Source: an uncultured delta proteobacterium | Lineage (GTDB): Bacteria > RBG-13-61-14 > DRUE01 | Assembly: GCA_903930515.1 (NCBI GenBank) | Contig: CAIYYW010000156.1 | Location: 1 to 35,351 of the forward strand | Reading direction: 5' to 3' | DNA length: 35,351 nt | Shown: piece by piece, positions 8,198 through 16,246 of the stretch | Layout of the letters: each line of letters begins with the position of its first letter | Numbering within the stretch: position 1 is the stretch's first letter | The notes under the pieces: model-generated | The model's database searches: none | Seen by the model: only the letters and a program-made list of their open reading frames with translations | Told to the model about the DNA's origin: nothing | Position numbers and translations under genes: made by a program

Positions 8198-8226
8198 ATT
8201 ATACCGAAGCAATTATCCAAAGTAAA
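8198..8226 (-). promoter_or_regulatory. Sigma-70 type promoter of the restriction-like operon
   Basis: On the minus strand, -35 TTTACT (8226-8221), a 17-base spacer and a perfect -10 TATAAT (8203-8198). The expected transcript start near 8191 leaves only a few bases before ATG 8185 and there is no Shine-Dalgarno sequence, so the methyltransferase mRNA is probably leaderless. Confidence 0.7.
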
Positions 8227-8238
8227 GTTGCGCTCGAC

Positions 8239-8670
8239 TCATTCCCCCATCACCTGCACACAAAAATTCCTTGCCAGGGGGCCGTCATATTCGGCGAAGT
8301 AGATGCGCTGGCGGGAGCCTTTGACGATTTTGCCGTTTTCAATCGGGAAGAAGGCGAAGTATCCGGAGATTACGCTCTTGAGATGAGCGGGGGCGTTGAA
8401 GGCGACCCTTCCGTCAATGTCCAAATAGCGGTTGTGATAGTAGCCGCTTCCCTCGGGCGCGAGCGAGCCGAGGTTGTTGAGCACATCCATTTCCAGGCAA
8501 GGCAGTCCCTCGGTGACCAGGATTCCGGAGGAGGTATGCATAGTGAGGATATTGACGACGCCATTTTTTACTTTGCTTTTCTTGACCGCGGCCTCAACCT
8601 CCGAGGTGATGTCAATCAGCTCCTGATCTTTTTTGGTCTGGACTTCCAGCTTCTCCAGCTTGATCTTCAT
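8239..8670 (-). CDS. YjbQ/UPF0047 family protein (secondary thiamine-phosphate synthase family)
   Basis: A 143-residue protein, the usual length of the YjbQ family. Matching family motifs are NILTMHTSSGILVTEG, the GYYHN segment, HLKSVISGYFAFFPIENG and RIYFAEYDGP near the C-terminus, ending VQVMGE. Members have weak thiamine-phosphate synthase activity, but their main role is not settled. ATG at 8670 overlaps the TGA of the amidohydrolase gene by one base (TGATG), with GGGGAGG upstream, so the two are translationally coupled and probably act in one pathway. The stop codon lies 12 bases from the -35 box of the restriction-like operon. Confidence 0.9.
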   Translation of the reverse strand: MKIKLEKLEVQTKKDQELIDITSEVEAAVKKSKVKNGVVNILTMHTSSGILVTEGLPCLEMDVLNNLGSLAPEGSGYYHNRYLDIDGRVAFNAPAHLKSVISGYFAFFPIENGKIVKGSRQRIYFAEYDGPLARNFCVQVMGE

Positions 8671-9518
8671 CAGGAAACCTCCCCGAGCAATTTTTTCGCA
8701 TTATCCGAAAAGAGCAGTTTCATTGTGTCCCGGCTCAGTCCCAGGCTTCTGACCGCGGCCGCCATATTCTTGATCTCCACGCGCGGATAGTTGGACCCGA
8801 AGACGATCTGATGGCGGAGTCCTTTTTCAATCAGGCTGAGCGGGACCTGTTTGGTCATCACGAAGCCGATGAAATCTTTGGGGTTGTCAAAATAAAGGCA
8901 GGAGGTGTCAATATATATATTCGGGTATTTCAGCGCAAGCATCGCCGAGTCCAGCACCCAGGGCCAGCCGAAATGGGCGATCACGATCTTGAGGTCCGGA
9001 AATTCATAAGCCGCATCTTCCAGCAAAATCGGATGGGAGGATTTGACTTTCACCCCAGGCTCCCAGCTCATCCCGGAGTGGAACAGGATGGGGATTTTGA
9101 GATCCTGGGCCGCTTGATAAATCGGCCGCATCAGCTTGAGGTCATCCGGGAAAAATTCCTGGGTGGCCGGAGAGAGTTTGAGTCCGCGCAGTTTCAATTT
9201 TTTCACCGCGGATTCCAGGTCTTTGGCCGCGGATTTCTTGTGCGGGTCAACGCTGGCGAACCCGACCAGGCGATTGCTCATTTTACACAGCTCCGCGATC
9301 TGTTCGTTGGAGTAAATCTTGCACCCCTTGGTGGAGCCGGCGTCAATGGGAAGGATCACCGCGCGCTCCAATCCGGCAACCTCCAGTTCCAGCAGAAAAG
9401 TTTCCAGGGGCTGCGGGTTGTTCCGGATGTAAAAAACCTCGCGGGCGATCCGCTTCAAGTCCGGATGCTTCCGGATCATCTCCCGCACCAACAGCGGGTG
9501 GGTATGGAAATCAATCAT
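8670..9518 (-). CDS. Amidohydrolase-2 family metal-dependent hydrolase
   Basis: A 282-residue TIM-barrel protein starting at ATG 9518 behind AGGAGA. Motifs: H5-T-H7 after strand 1, RGLKLSP (Lys114), ILFHSG (His147), VIAHFGWPW (His182) and VFGSNYPR near the end. The last motif usually reads GSD in metal-dependent members; here it is Asn243, so metal binding or chemistry may differ. Family reactions include decarboxylation and hydrolysis of lactones or amides. The substrate cannot be read from sequence. It is the first gene of a two-gene operon with the YjbQ homologue, sharing one base. Confidence 0.85.
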   Translation of the reverse strand: MIDFHTHPLLVREMIRKHPDLKRIAREVFYIRNNPQPLETFLLELEVAGLERAVILPIDAGSTKGCKIYSNEQIAELCKMSNRLVGFASVDPHKKSAAKDLESAVKKLKLRGLKLSPATQEFFPDDLKLMRPIYQAAQDLKIPILFHSGMSWEPGVKVKSSHPILLEDAAYEFPDLKIVIAHFGWPWVLDSAMLALKYPNIYIDTSCLYFDNPKDFIGFVMTKQVPLSLIEKGLRHQIVFGSNYPRVEIKNMAAAVRSLGLSRDTMKLLFSDNAKKLLGEVS

Positions 9519-9553
9519 CAGCGTTTCTCCTGAATTTTATTTTGCTGACAGGA

Positions 9554-9582
9554 ATTTTACCGCAACCGTTTCCTTTGAACAA
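9554..9582 (-). promoter_or_regulatory. Probable promoter of the amidohydrolase-YjbQ operon
   Basis: Minus strand: -35 TTGTTC (9582-9577), 17-base spacer, -10 TAAAAT (9559-9554). The leader to ATG 9518 would be about 30 bases and carries AGGAGA. A second TAAAAT lies closer to the gene but has no matching -35. The gap 9519-9699 holds divergent promoters and no gene. Confidence 0.45.
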
Positions 9583-9660
9583 GCGCGAACCGGGATTCAG
9601 CCGGGCCGCGTTTCAAATCCGCTCAAGGAAAGGTTTCCAAAATTTGCCGGGGTTCCGGGC

Positions 9661-9689
9661 TTGCTTGCGAACGGGAACTGTCGGATACT
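9661..9689 (+). promoter_or_regulatory. Probable promoter of the M28 peptidase gene
   Basis: TTGCTT (9661-9666), 17-base spacer, GATACT (9684-9689). The start codon at 9700 is only 10 bases further on and has no proper Shine-Dalgarno sequence, so a leaderless transcript is likely. Confidence 0.4.
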
Positions 9690-9699
9690 TTAAAGAGAA

Positions 9700-10866
9700 A
9701 TGATCAAGGAAATCCTGGAAGGGCTGTGCGGGTTCGGGAACCGGCTGACTGCGACGGAGAATGAGCAGAGGGCAGGGGACTATCTTAAGTCAAAGCTGGA
9801 CGGGCTGGGCTATCAGGCTGAAGCGGAAGGGTTCAAATCCCCGCGCACTTTTTCCTGGACCTATTTGGCGATTTACCTGGGATTTGCCGGCTCCATCCTT
9901 CTCTCCCTCTTCTTCCCGCTTCCGGGCCTGGCGGTTTTTGTGACCGCCCTGATCCTTTTTTTCGGAGAGCAGACCACCCTCTTCGGGATCCTGACCACCA
10001 ACATCTTCGCGACCGGAAAGAGCCGGAATATTATTGGCCGCGGGAAATCCGATCCGAAAGCAAAACCCGGCCGGGTCTGGCTGGTGGCTCATTATGACAC
10101 CAGCAAAACTTCGCTGGCGTTCTCTCCCGGATCGGTCCCGTTGCTCAAGCCCCTGTTCGCCTTCTCCCTGATCCTGCTGCTGGCAACCCTGGTGATACTG
10201 CTTCTCAGGACCTTCTCCTTGGCCCTTGATTCCCTCTTGCTCAAGATCATCCTCGGCTTCAGCACGGTCTATTTCTCCTACCTCGCCGCAATGATGCTTG
10301 AGCGTGAGGCGCGGGGCAAGCCGGTGCAGGGGGCCGCGGATAATGCCAGCGGGGTCGCGGTCGCGATGGAATTGGCGGAAAGGTTTCATGAACATCCGCT
10401 CGCGGCCTCTGAGCTTCGGGTTTTGCTCACCGGCGCGGAAGAGGTGGGGATGGTCGGGATGTCGGCTTTTCTCAAGGCCCATCAAATTGAGCTGGATCGG
10501 AAGCGGGATTATTTCATCAATTTTGATTCCATCGGCGAGGGCGGCCTGTGCTATATCACCAAAGAGGGAATGCTTATGCCCCTGTCCGGCTCGGAAATTT
10601 TGCTCAAGCTCGCGGATCAACTTTCCCGGGAGGATAAATTCTCGCAAGTGAAGGGAAAGCCTTTTACCGCGCTGACCTTGGATACCCTGGCGGCGAGGTC
10701 GCGCGGGTTCCCGGTGATCTCGTTTATGGCGTTGACGGAGAAATTATTCCCCAAACCCTGGCATTGGTTTGACGACACCATTGAGAGGGTTGACTTGAAG
10801 CAACTGGACCTCTGCGCCGATTTCGCCGAGGAGTTGATCCGGAGATTCGACCGGGAAAAAGTCTAG
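9700..10866 (+). CDS. Membrane-embedded M28 family zinc peptidase
   Basis: A 388-residue protein. M28 di-zinc ligands are visible in order: VAHYDTSK (His131, Asp133), GAADNASGVAVAMELA (Asp214), TGAEEVGMVG (Glu247 and Glu248 as catalytic base and ligand), INFDSIG (Asp276) and a C-terminal WHWFDD His. Hydrophobic segments at ~53-72, 74-91, ~150-170 and ~178-198 mean two membrane hairpins are built into the peptidase; the second lies between His131/Asp133 and Asp214. It should be an aminopeptidase or similar exopeptidase acting at the membrane. No signal peptide is seen. It converges with the DUF4124 gene, leaving a 2-base gap. Confidence 0.87.
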   Translation: MIKEILEGLCGFGNRLTATENEQRAGDYLKSKLDGLGYQAEAEGFKSPRTFSWTYLAIYLGFAGSILLSLFFPLPGLAVFVTALILFFGEQTTLFGILTTNIFATGKSRNIIGRGKSDPKAKPGRVWLVAHYDTSKTSLAFSPGSVPLLKPLFAFSLILLLATLVILLLRTFSLALDSLLLKIILGFSTVYFSYLAAMMLEREARGKPVQGAADNASGVAVAMELAERFHEHPLAASELRVLLTGAEEVGMVGMSAFLKAHQIELDRKRDYFINFDSIGEGGLCYITKEGMLMPLSGSEILLKLADQLSREDKFSQVKGKPFTALTLDTLAARSRGFPVISFMALTEKLFPKPWHWFDDTIERVDLKQLDLCADFAEELIRRFDREKV

Positions 10867-10868
10867 TA

Positions 10869-11504
10869 TTACCAGGGCAATTTATCCTGATAGCAGCCGA
10901 GCTTCCGATCCAACTCTTCTATTTTTTGCGAGGTCGCCTGATCAAGTTGGGCGCTGCCCCTGATCTCGGCCAGGTCCAGCCGGCTCAGGTTGAGGAACTT
11001 AGCCGCGGACGGCATCAGGAAAATGACCAGAATCGCCGGAGCCAGGATCAGGTATCCGGCAATGATGCTGATGAGGGAGTTTTTCCGGCCTTTTTGGGTG
11101 GGCCAGTTGCGGAAGGAGATCAGCAGGATCGCCGCAATGATCAATAAGGCGACTTCCGCCGAAGCCCAGATCACCAGCCGGCTTTTCTTGAAATTTTTCC
11201 AGAACAGGGTTTTCTGCTTCAGGCCGACCGCGATGCCCTGATCGTCAAAAATCAGCATCTGGTTCCAGGAGATTCCCCCTTTTGCAAAATAATCCCGGAC
11301 CGAGTTCGGCTTCTTCTCCACGGTGATTTCTTTTCGAACCGGCTTGACCTGATCCCGGTATCGCTCAGGCGCCAATTCCGGCCGGTCCGTGAAATGGATC
11401 ACCCCGTCCTTATCCTTATATTGATAGAGCGCCGCGTCCGCTCCCCAAGCAAGGCTCAATCCCGACGCCAATACCGCCAATGCCAGCAGGACCCGTTTTT
11501 TCAT
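10869..11504 (-). CDS. DUF4124-domain membrane protein
   Basis: A 211-residue protein with a signal peptide (residues 1-24) followed by the DUF4124 motif ALYQYKDKDGVIHFTDRPE. A middle region of unknown role precedes two membrane helices at ~110-130 and ~145-165. The C-terminal ~40 residues form an amphipathic, probably helical tail. DUF4124 has no assigned activity and is found in cell-envelope proteins. Its ATG overlaps the dinB stop by four bases (ATGA), so it is translated from the same message as the polymerase, an unexpected partner. Function unknown. Confidence 0.8.
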   Translation of the reverse strand: MKKRVLLALAVLASGLSLAWGADAALYQYKDKDGVIHFTDRPELAPERYRDQVKPVRKEITVEKKPNSVRDYFAKGGISWNQMLIFDDQGIAVGLKQKTLFWKNFKKSRLVIWASAEVALLIIAAILLISFRNWPTQKGRKNSLISIIAGYLILAPAILVIFLMPSAAKFLNLSRLDLAEIRGSAQLDQATSQKIEELDRKLGCYQDKLPW

Positions 11505-12730
11505 TTCCCCTCCTCCGGTTTTTTACCGTCGTCCTCTTCTTCCGACCCGATCTGTTCCATCAAAGACTTCAGCCGGGCCGGATAGATCGCGTCAAACCCG
11601 AATTGCTCCCGGGCATGGTCCAAGGCCTTCATCAGTCGTTCCCGCTTCTGCCGATCCTCTTCCCCGAACAGGCCGGCCTGTCTGGTCAGGCCCAGGTCGC
11701 TCGCGCTGATCCCGAGCAATCTCAGCGACTGGGCCTTGGCCTTTTCCCGGCCGAGCAGCTTGAGCGCCGCGTCCATCAATTCCTGGTCCTGGCTGGTCGC
11801 GAATTCCAGACCGCTGGTCCTGGTCCAGGTCGTGAAATCGGGCGAGCGGAATTTTAGGGTGAGTCGTTTGGCGAAAAGTCCTTTGGCCCGGAGCCGAATC
11901 CCGAGCTTGAACGCAAGCAGATACAGCCATTGCTCAATCTGAGCGAAATCATAAAGGTCCTGCTCAAAGGTCACTTCCTTGCCGATGCTTTTGGGCAACT
12001 CGGCCTCCGAGATCACCTCGGCATCGGCAATCCCCCGGGCACGATCATAAAGCTCCCTCCCCATCTTCCCGAAATGTCTCTCCAGCAACTCCGGCCCGAG
12101 CCGGACCAGGTGCTTGATCTTTTTCGCCCCCAGCAAATTCAGCCGCTCCTCGCTCTTGCCCCCCACTCCCGGAATCGCGCTGATCAGAAGCTCGGACAAA
12201 AATTCCTGCTCCGTCCCGGCCTTGACTTCCACGATCCCGAGCGGCTTGGCCAGTTGGGAAGCGATCTTGGCGATCATCTTATTGGACCCGATCCCGATTG
12301 AGGCGGGAAGACCGAGTGCTTGTTGAATCCGGTTCCGGATTTGCTCCGCAGCCGATTTCGCCGGCCCGAACAGGCGCTCGCTGCCGGTCAGGTCCAGGTA
12401 GGCCTCGTCTATGCTGGCCTCTTCCAAGAGCGGAGAAAAATCCCGGAGCAATACAAAAACTTTTTCAGAATAATCCGCGTAAAACCCCATCCGGACCGGG
12501 AGAACCACCGCCTCCGGGCACAGCCTTCTCGCCCGCTGGATCGGCATCGCGCTCTTCACCCCGAACCTCCTCGCCTCGTAGCTCGCGCTGGAAACCACTC
12601 CCCGCCCCTCCGGGTTCCCGCTCACGATCACCGGCTTGCCCTTAAGCTCCGGGTTCAACACCCGCTCCACGGAAACGAAAAAGCAATCCAGGTCCAGATG
12701 CAAGATGACTTTTTCCTGATTTTCCTCCAT
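11501..12730 (-). CDS. dinB: DNA polymerase IV (Y-family translesion polymerase)
   Basis: A 409-residue protein with the Y-family order palm-finger-thumb-little finger. HLDLDCFFVSVE carries the first catalytic Asp and steric-gate region. PVIVSGNPEGRGVVSSASYEAR is the finger motif. EASIDEAYLDLT supplies the second Asp and Glu. ASIGIGSNKMIAKIAS and ISAIPGVGGK (helix-hairpin-helix) follow. The little finger ends with TLKFRSPDFTTWTRT. The charged Glu/Lys-rich tail has no clear clamp-binding motif. It copies past DNA lesions with low fidelity. It shares a four-base overlap with the DUF4124 gene. The start at 12730 has only weak ribosome-binding context; GATACT sits 12 bases upstream as a possible -10. 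Confidence 0.93.
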   Translation of the reverse strand: MEENQEKVILHLDLDCFFVSVERVLNPELKGKPVIVSGNPEGRGVVSSASYEARRFGVKSAMPIQRARRLCPEAVVLPVRMGFYADYSEKVFVLLRDFSPLLEEASIDEAYLDLTGSERLFGPAKSAAEQIRNRIQQALGLPASIGIGSNKMIAKIASQLAKPLGIVEVKAGTEQEFLSELLISAIPGVGGKSEERLNLLGAKKIKHLVRLGPELLERHFGKMGRELYDRARGIADAEVISEAELPKSIGKEVTFEQDLYDFAQIEQWLYLLAFKLGIRLRAKGLFAKRLTLKFRSPDFTTWTRTSGLEFATSQDQELMDAALKLLGREKAKAQSLRLLGISASDLGLTRQAGLFGEEDRQKRERLMKALDHAREQFGFDAIYPARLKSLMEQIGSEEEDDGKKPEEGK

Positions 12731-12794
12731 ATTATTATCTAGAGTATCACTCCCGGATGCATTCAGCCAGCAGGCCGCGCCGGGTGCGGCGAAA

Positions 12795-12833
12795 TTGCCC
12801 GCGCGGAGAAGCTATGATAAGATAATATATAAT
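12795..12833 (+). promoter_or_regulatory. AT-rich promoter region of the chemoreceptor operon
   Basis: An AT-rich stretch just before the chemoreceptor gene contains TTGCCC (12795-12800) with TAAGAT 17 bases later (12818-12823), and a perfect TATAAT at 12828-12833 without a good -35. AAGGAG follows at 12836-12841. Which -10 is used cannot be decided. Confidence 0.35.
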
Positions 12834-12854
12834 GAAAGGAGCAGGTAAGGAACC

Positions 12855-15452
12855 TTGATCTCAAAAGAAGTTTTTAGAAGAACCTTGATCACCAGTTTCC
12901 TCGCCAGCGCCGGCGAGGTGGCCGCGTTGATCATTCTTTTGGCCCTGATCACGGACCTGGGCTTGGGCCATCTGTTCAAGGCCCTGCCCGCCCTTTTATT
13001 CAACGCCCTGTTCGTGATCGGCTTAGAGTGGTTTTTTTTCCACCACTGGCTCAAGCAAACCCGCGGCTATGATGCGATCTCCGGGAATAGTTCCGAAACC
13101 GACGAGTTGGGGCAGCAGGCCCTGCTGGCCCAGGAAGAGCTGGTCCGGTTCCCGATGCGGGCCGCGATCCTGGTGATGATCCTCTGGGTTTTCTGCGGGG
13201 TATTCCTTATGCTCAACCTGCTCTTCCCGCGCGGGGAAATCTTCTTCATCTGGGAAGCGATCTTCGTTTTGATTGTGTCGGTGCTGGGCGGGTTTTTGGC
13301 CCTGGTCTTCCAATTCTATTTCGCGCGCCGGATCATCCGCCTGAACGCAAAGCCGATTTTGGAATACGAGACCGGGTATCATCTGAGCCAGTCCGAGACC
13401 GGCTTTTTTGATTTGAAGAAAAAAATCCGGCTCAGCTTTATCCCGGTTATTTTCACCGGACTGATGGTCCTGGTCACCCTCGGTTTTTTCCAGACCTCCG
13501 CGATCGTCCAGAAGACCTACATCCAGGAACTCAGCCGGATGAAAAAAGTTTTCCAGGATTCCAACCTGCCCCTGGACCAGTTCCAAGGCCGGATTGAAGA
13601 AACCGCAAAATTGCTGGGGGTGAACCTGTTCCTGCTCAACGACCAGGGCAAGGACCCGCTCACCGGGTATGACCAGGGGCTTTCCCAGCCTTTGATCCGG
13701 AGCCTGAAGACCGGGCGGGCGGAAACCTACAGCTTGCGCTTCAGCAATAAGATCAGCCTGTTCGTGACCAGGATCAGCGTTCCCGGGCAGCCTCCGGTGT
13801 TTCTGGCGATGGTTTATGACTGGGACCGCTTCTTCAGCTTCGGATACCGGATGCTCCTGATTATGGGGATCGTGGCCCTGGCTATGGTCGGGATCGGATT
13901 TTACATCTCCCGCCTGATCTCCTTTGACCTGAGCGACCCGCTCACCCAGATGATGGAGCAGACCGAGCGGATCAGCAAGGGCGACTTGAATGTGGATTTC
14001 AACATCATCTCCAACGACGAGTTGGGGATTCTGGCCGGAAGGCTTAAAGGGATGATCCTGAATTTGCGCGAGCTGGTCGAGCGGGTGAGCGATTCCTATG
14101 AACAGGTGCGCAAGGTGATCAGCGAGATCCTGAAAAGCTCGGAGAGCGTGGCCAAGGGAGCGGAGGAGCAGACCCTGGCGATTGATAACACCAGCCACAA
14201 CATCAGCGAGGTCAGCCGGGCGGTCAAGGAAGTGAGCGACAATGTTGAAATCCTGCACCAGTCCGGCACGGAGACCACAGACCGGGCGGAGAAGATGATC
14301 CAGCGGGTGGAGCAGATGGGCCAGAGCCTGGAGGATTTGGGGAAATTGAGGGAGGTGAGCGTCAGTTCCACCTATCAGATGAGCAGTTCAATCAAGCAGA
14401 TCGCGGGCAACGCCGAGGAGCTGAACCGCCGCTCGGAGGAGACCAGCCGGGCGGTGAAGGAGATGGAGGCGAGCATCACCCAGGTTGCCGGGATCAGTTT
14501 GCAGAACCGGGAAATTTTTGACCGGATGAAAAAGAGCGCGGAGCAGGGAGTGAAATCGGTCCAGGAGACGATCAAGGGGATCAGCGCCATTGAGGACACG
14601 GTGAGCCAGGCGCGCGGGGTTCTGGAGTCGCTGGGACAGGGCGCGAACCAGATCGAGAAAATCCTCAAGGTGATCCGGGAAGTGGCCAACCGGACCAACC
14701 TGCTCGCGCTCAACGCCGCGATCATCGCGGCCCAGGCCGGGCAGCAGGGGCAGGGATTCGCCGTGGTCGCCGACGAGATCAAGAGCCTGGCCGACCGGGT
14801 GGCCAGCTCCACTATTGAAATTGACCAGATCATCAAGCAAGTCCAGGAAGGGACCCGCAATGTGATCTCGGTAATGGGCAAGAGCTACCAGCAGGTGGAA
14901 GCCGGAGTCAACCTGAGCTACGAGGCCGGGGCGGCCCTGGAGCGGATTATGAAAAGCGTGGAGCAATCCCTGACCGGCGCGGAAAAAATCACCCTGGCCA
15001 CCAACCAGCAGGTGCAAAGTGTCCAGGTCGCGACCAAGGAAATCTCCACGATCGCCGACCTGATCAACCAGATCGCGGTCAGCACCCGCGAGCAGACCAA
15101 AGGCGCGGACCTGGTCTTGAAAGCAGGAGACGAGATCAAGCAGGTGAACCTGACCGTAATTGCCCGCTCGCGCGACCAGAGCGAGGAGGCGAGACGGGTG
15201 CAGGTGGCGATGGAAAATGTGGAACAGATGATCAAGTTTATTTTAAGCACCCAGCGCGGTCAGTCCCAGGCGAGCGAGAAAATTGTGGAAGCGATCAGCC
15301 GGGTCAAGAACATCGCGGTGAGGAACTCCCAGAGCGTCTCGGTCCTGGACAAGAACATCGGCATCCTGAACCAGCAGTCCGAGATTTTGAAAGGGGTGCT
15401 TAACCAGTTCCGGATCGGAAATTTCTCCGATGAAAATAAATCAAAAAAATAA
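12855..15452 (+). CDS. Methyl-accepting chemotaxis protein with multi-helix membrane N-terminus and atypical signalling tip
   Basis: An 865-residue protein from TTG 12855 (AAGG just upstream). The N-terminal half has four membrane helices (~12-35, 43-62, 98-122, 130-155), then ~193-215, a periplasmic segment of ~110 residues and a helix at ~330-350. A HAMP domain follows (~350-402), then a long coiled-coil signalling domain to the end. The hairpin tip is at ~612-640: [11 protein letters not shown] is conserved, but the charged tip residues are replaced (I624, Q627, Q630, Q633 where E, R, E, R are usual). The role would be sensing an envelope or extracellular cue and controlling a CheA-type kinase; no che genes lie in the window. 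The gene overlaps the LolA-like gene by 23 bases. Confidence 0.9.
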   Translation: MISKEVFRRTLITSFLASAGEVAALIILLALITDLGLGHLFKALPALLFNALFVIGLEWFFFHHWLKQTRGYDAISGNSSETDELGQQALLAQEELVRFPMRAAILVMILWVFCGVFLMLNLLFPRGEIFFIWEAIFVLIVSVLGGFLALVFQFYFARRIIRLNAKPILEYETGYHLSQSETGFFDLKKKIRLSFIPVIFTGLMVLVTLGFFQTSAIVQKTYIQELSRMKKVFQDSNLPLDQFQGRIEETAKLLGVNLFLLNDQGKDPLTGYDQGLSQPLIRSLKTGRAETYSLRFSNKISLFVTRISVPGQPPVFLAMVYDWDRFFSFGYRMLLIMGIVALAMVGIGFYISRLISFDLSDPLTQMMEQTERISKGDLNVDFNIISNDELGILAGRLKGMILNLRELVERVSDSYEQVRKVISEILKSSESVAKGAEEQTLAIDNTSHNISEVSRAVKEVSDNVEILHQSGTETTDRAEKMIQRVEQMGQSLEDLGKLREVSVSSTYQMSSSIKQIAGNAEELNRRSEETSRAVKEMEASITQVAGISLQNREIFDRMKKSAEQGVKSVQETIKGISAIEDTVSQARGVLESLGQGANQIEKILKVIREVANRTNLLALNAAIIAAQAGQQGQGFAVVADEIKSLADRVASSTIEIDQIIKQVQEGTRNVISVMGKSYQQVEAGVNLSYEAGAALERIMKSVEQSLTGAEKITLATNQQVQSVQVATKEISTIADLINQIAVSTREQTKGADLVLKAGDEIKQVNLTVIARSRDQSEEARRVQVAMENVEQMIKFILSTQRGQSQASEKIVEAISRVKNIAVRNSQSVSVLDKNIGILNQQSEILKGVLNQFRIGNFSDENKSKK

Positions 15453-16239
15453 AATCCGGATCCTACTGCTCGCAGCCGGCCTGGCCTTGAGCGCAGCGGC
15501 CTCGGCGCAGGAACTCACCGGCAAACAGGTCCTGGAGAAGAGCATCCGCCGCAAAAATTTCAAGGACGCCCGTCTCCAAGTAAAAATCCAGAAGACCCGG
15601 TCCGGCATCACCAAGCAGATCGGGATGGACCTTTACCAGAAAAATTACCCGGAGCTGACCGCGACCCTGGTGATCATCACCGACCCGGAGCCGGCCCGCG
15701 GGATCAGCTTCCTTACCTGGGACTACTTCGCCAAAGACCAGCCGGATCAGAAATGGTATTACCTCCCCGCGATCAACCAGTACAAGGAACTCAACGACGA
15801 GCAGGGCCGCAAATACGAGGACCAGTTCGGGTTCTCAATGAAGATCTTCGCGGTCAATTTAGAGGAAGCCGATCACAAGCTTTTGGGTGGGGAAAAAATC
15901 AATGGCAAGGACACCTGGAAAGTGGAGAGTGTGCTCAAGAATCCGGATTCGCCGGATGGAGCCCGGATTCTCACCTGGGTGAACCAACAGAGCTTTGGCG
16001 CGGAAAAAATCCAGATTTTTAACCGGACCGGCAAGATGATCAGGCAGTTTGATTTGACCGACGAGAAAAGAATCGGGGAATGCTGGCAGGAGATGGCCGG
16101 GGTGTATCAGGATTTTGTCAAAACCCAGACCCTGAAATTCCAGATCACCGACGCCCGGTTCAATACCAATTTGAGCGAAGAACTGTTCCTCTCCACCCGG
16201 CTCAAGGCCCGCGGCGAAGCGGTATCCAGGCAAAAATAA
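15430..16239 (+). CDS. LolA-like outer-membrane lipoprotein-sorting family protein
   Basis: A 269-residue protein with a signal peptide ending ASAQ-EL (residues 1-26). The body matches the LolA-like family of the TP_0789 type: [23 protein letters not shown], then [29 protein letters not shown] and the closing TWKVESV and [18 protein letters not shown] strands of a half-barrel. It probably carries lipid or lipoprotein between membranes in the periplasm; the cargo is unknown. It begins inside the chemoreceptor gene with a weak ribosome binding site, so it is likely translationally coupled to it, and the ParB-like gene follows seven bases later. Confidence 0.83.
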   Translation: MKINQKNKIRILLLAAGLALSAAASAQELTGKQVLEKSIRRKNFKDARLQVKIQKTRSGITKQIGMDLYQKNYPELTATLVIITDPEPARGISFLTWDYFAKDQPDQKWYYLPAINQYKELNDEQGRKYEDQFGFSMKIFAVNLEEADHKLLGGEKINGKDTWKVESVLKNPDSPDGARILTWVNQQSFGAEKIQIFNRTGKMIRQFDLTDEKRIGECWQEMAGVYQDFVKTQTLKFQITDARFNTNLSEELFLSTRLKARGEAVSRQK

Positions 16240-16246
16240 TTCCCGG

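Noticed and set aside
8186-8212. TTG at 8212 as methyltransferase start
   Set aside because: It falls between the -35 and -10 boxes of the promoter, so it would not be on the transcript; ATG 8185 fits.
13023-14258. Minus-strand open frame of 411 codons opposite the chemoreceptor gene
   Set aside because: It is low-complexity, His/Gln/Asp-rich and antisense to a conserved chemoreceptor; a composition shadow.
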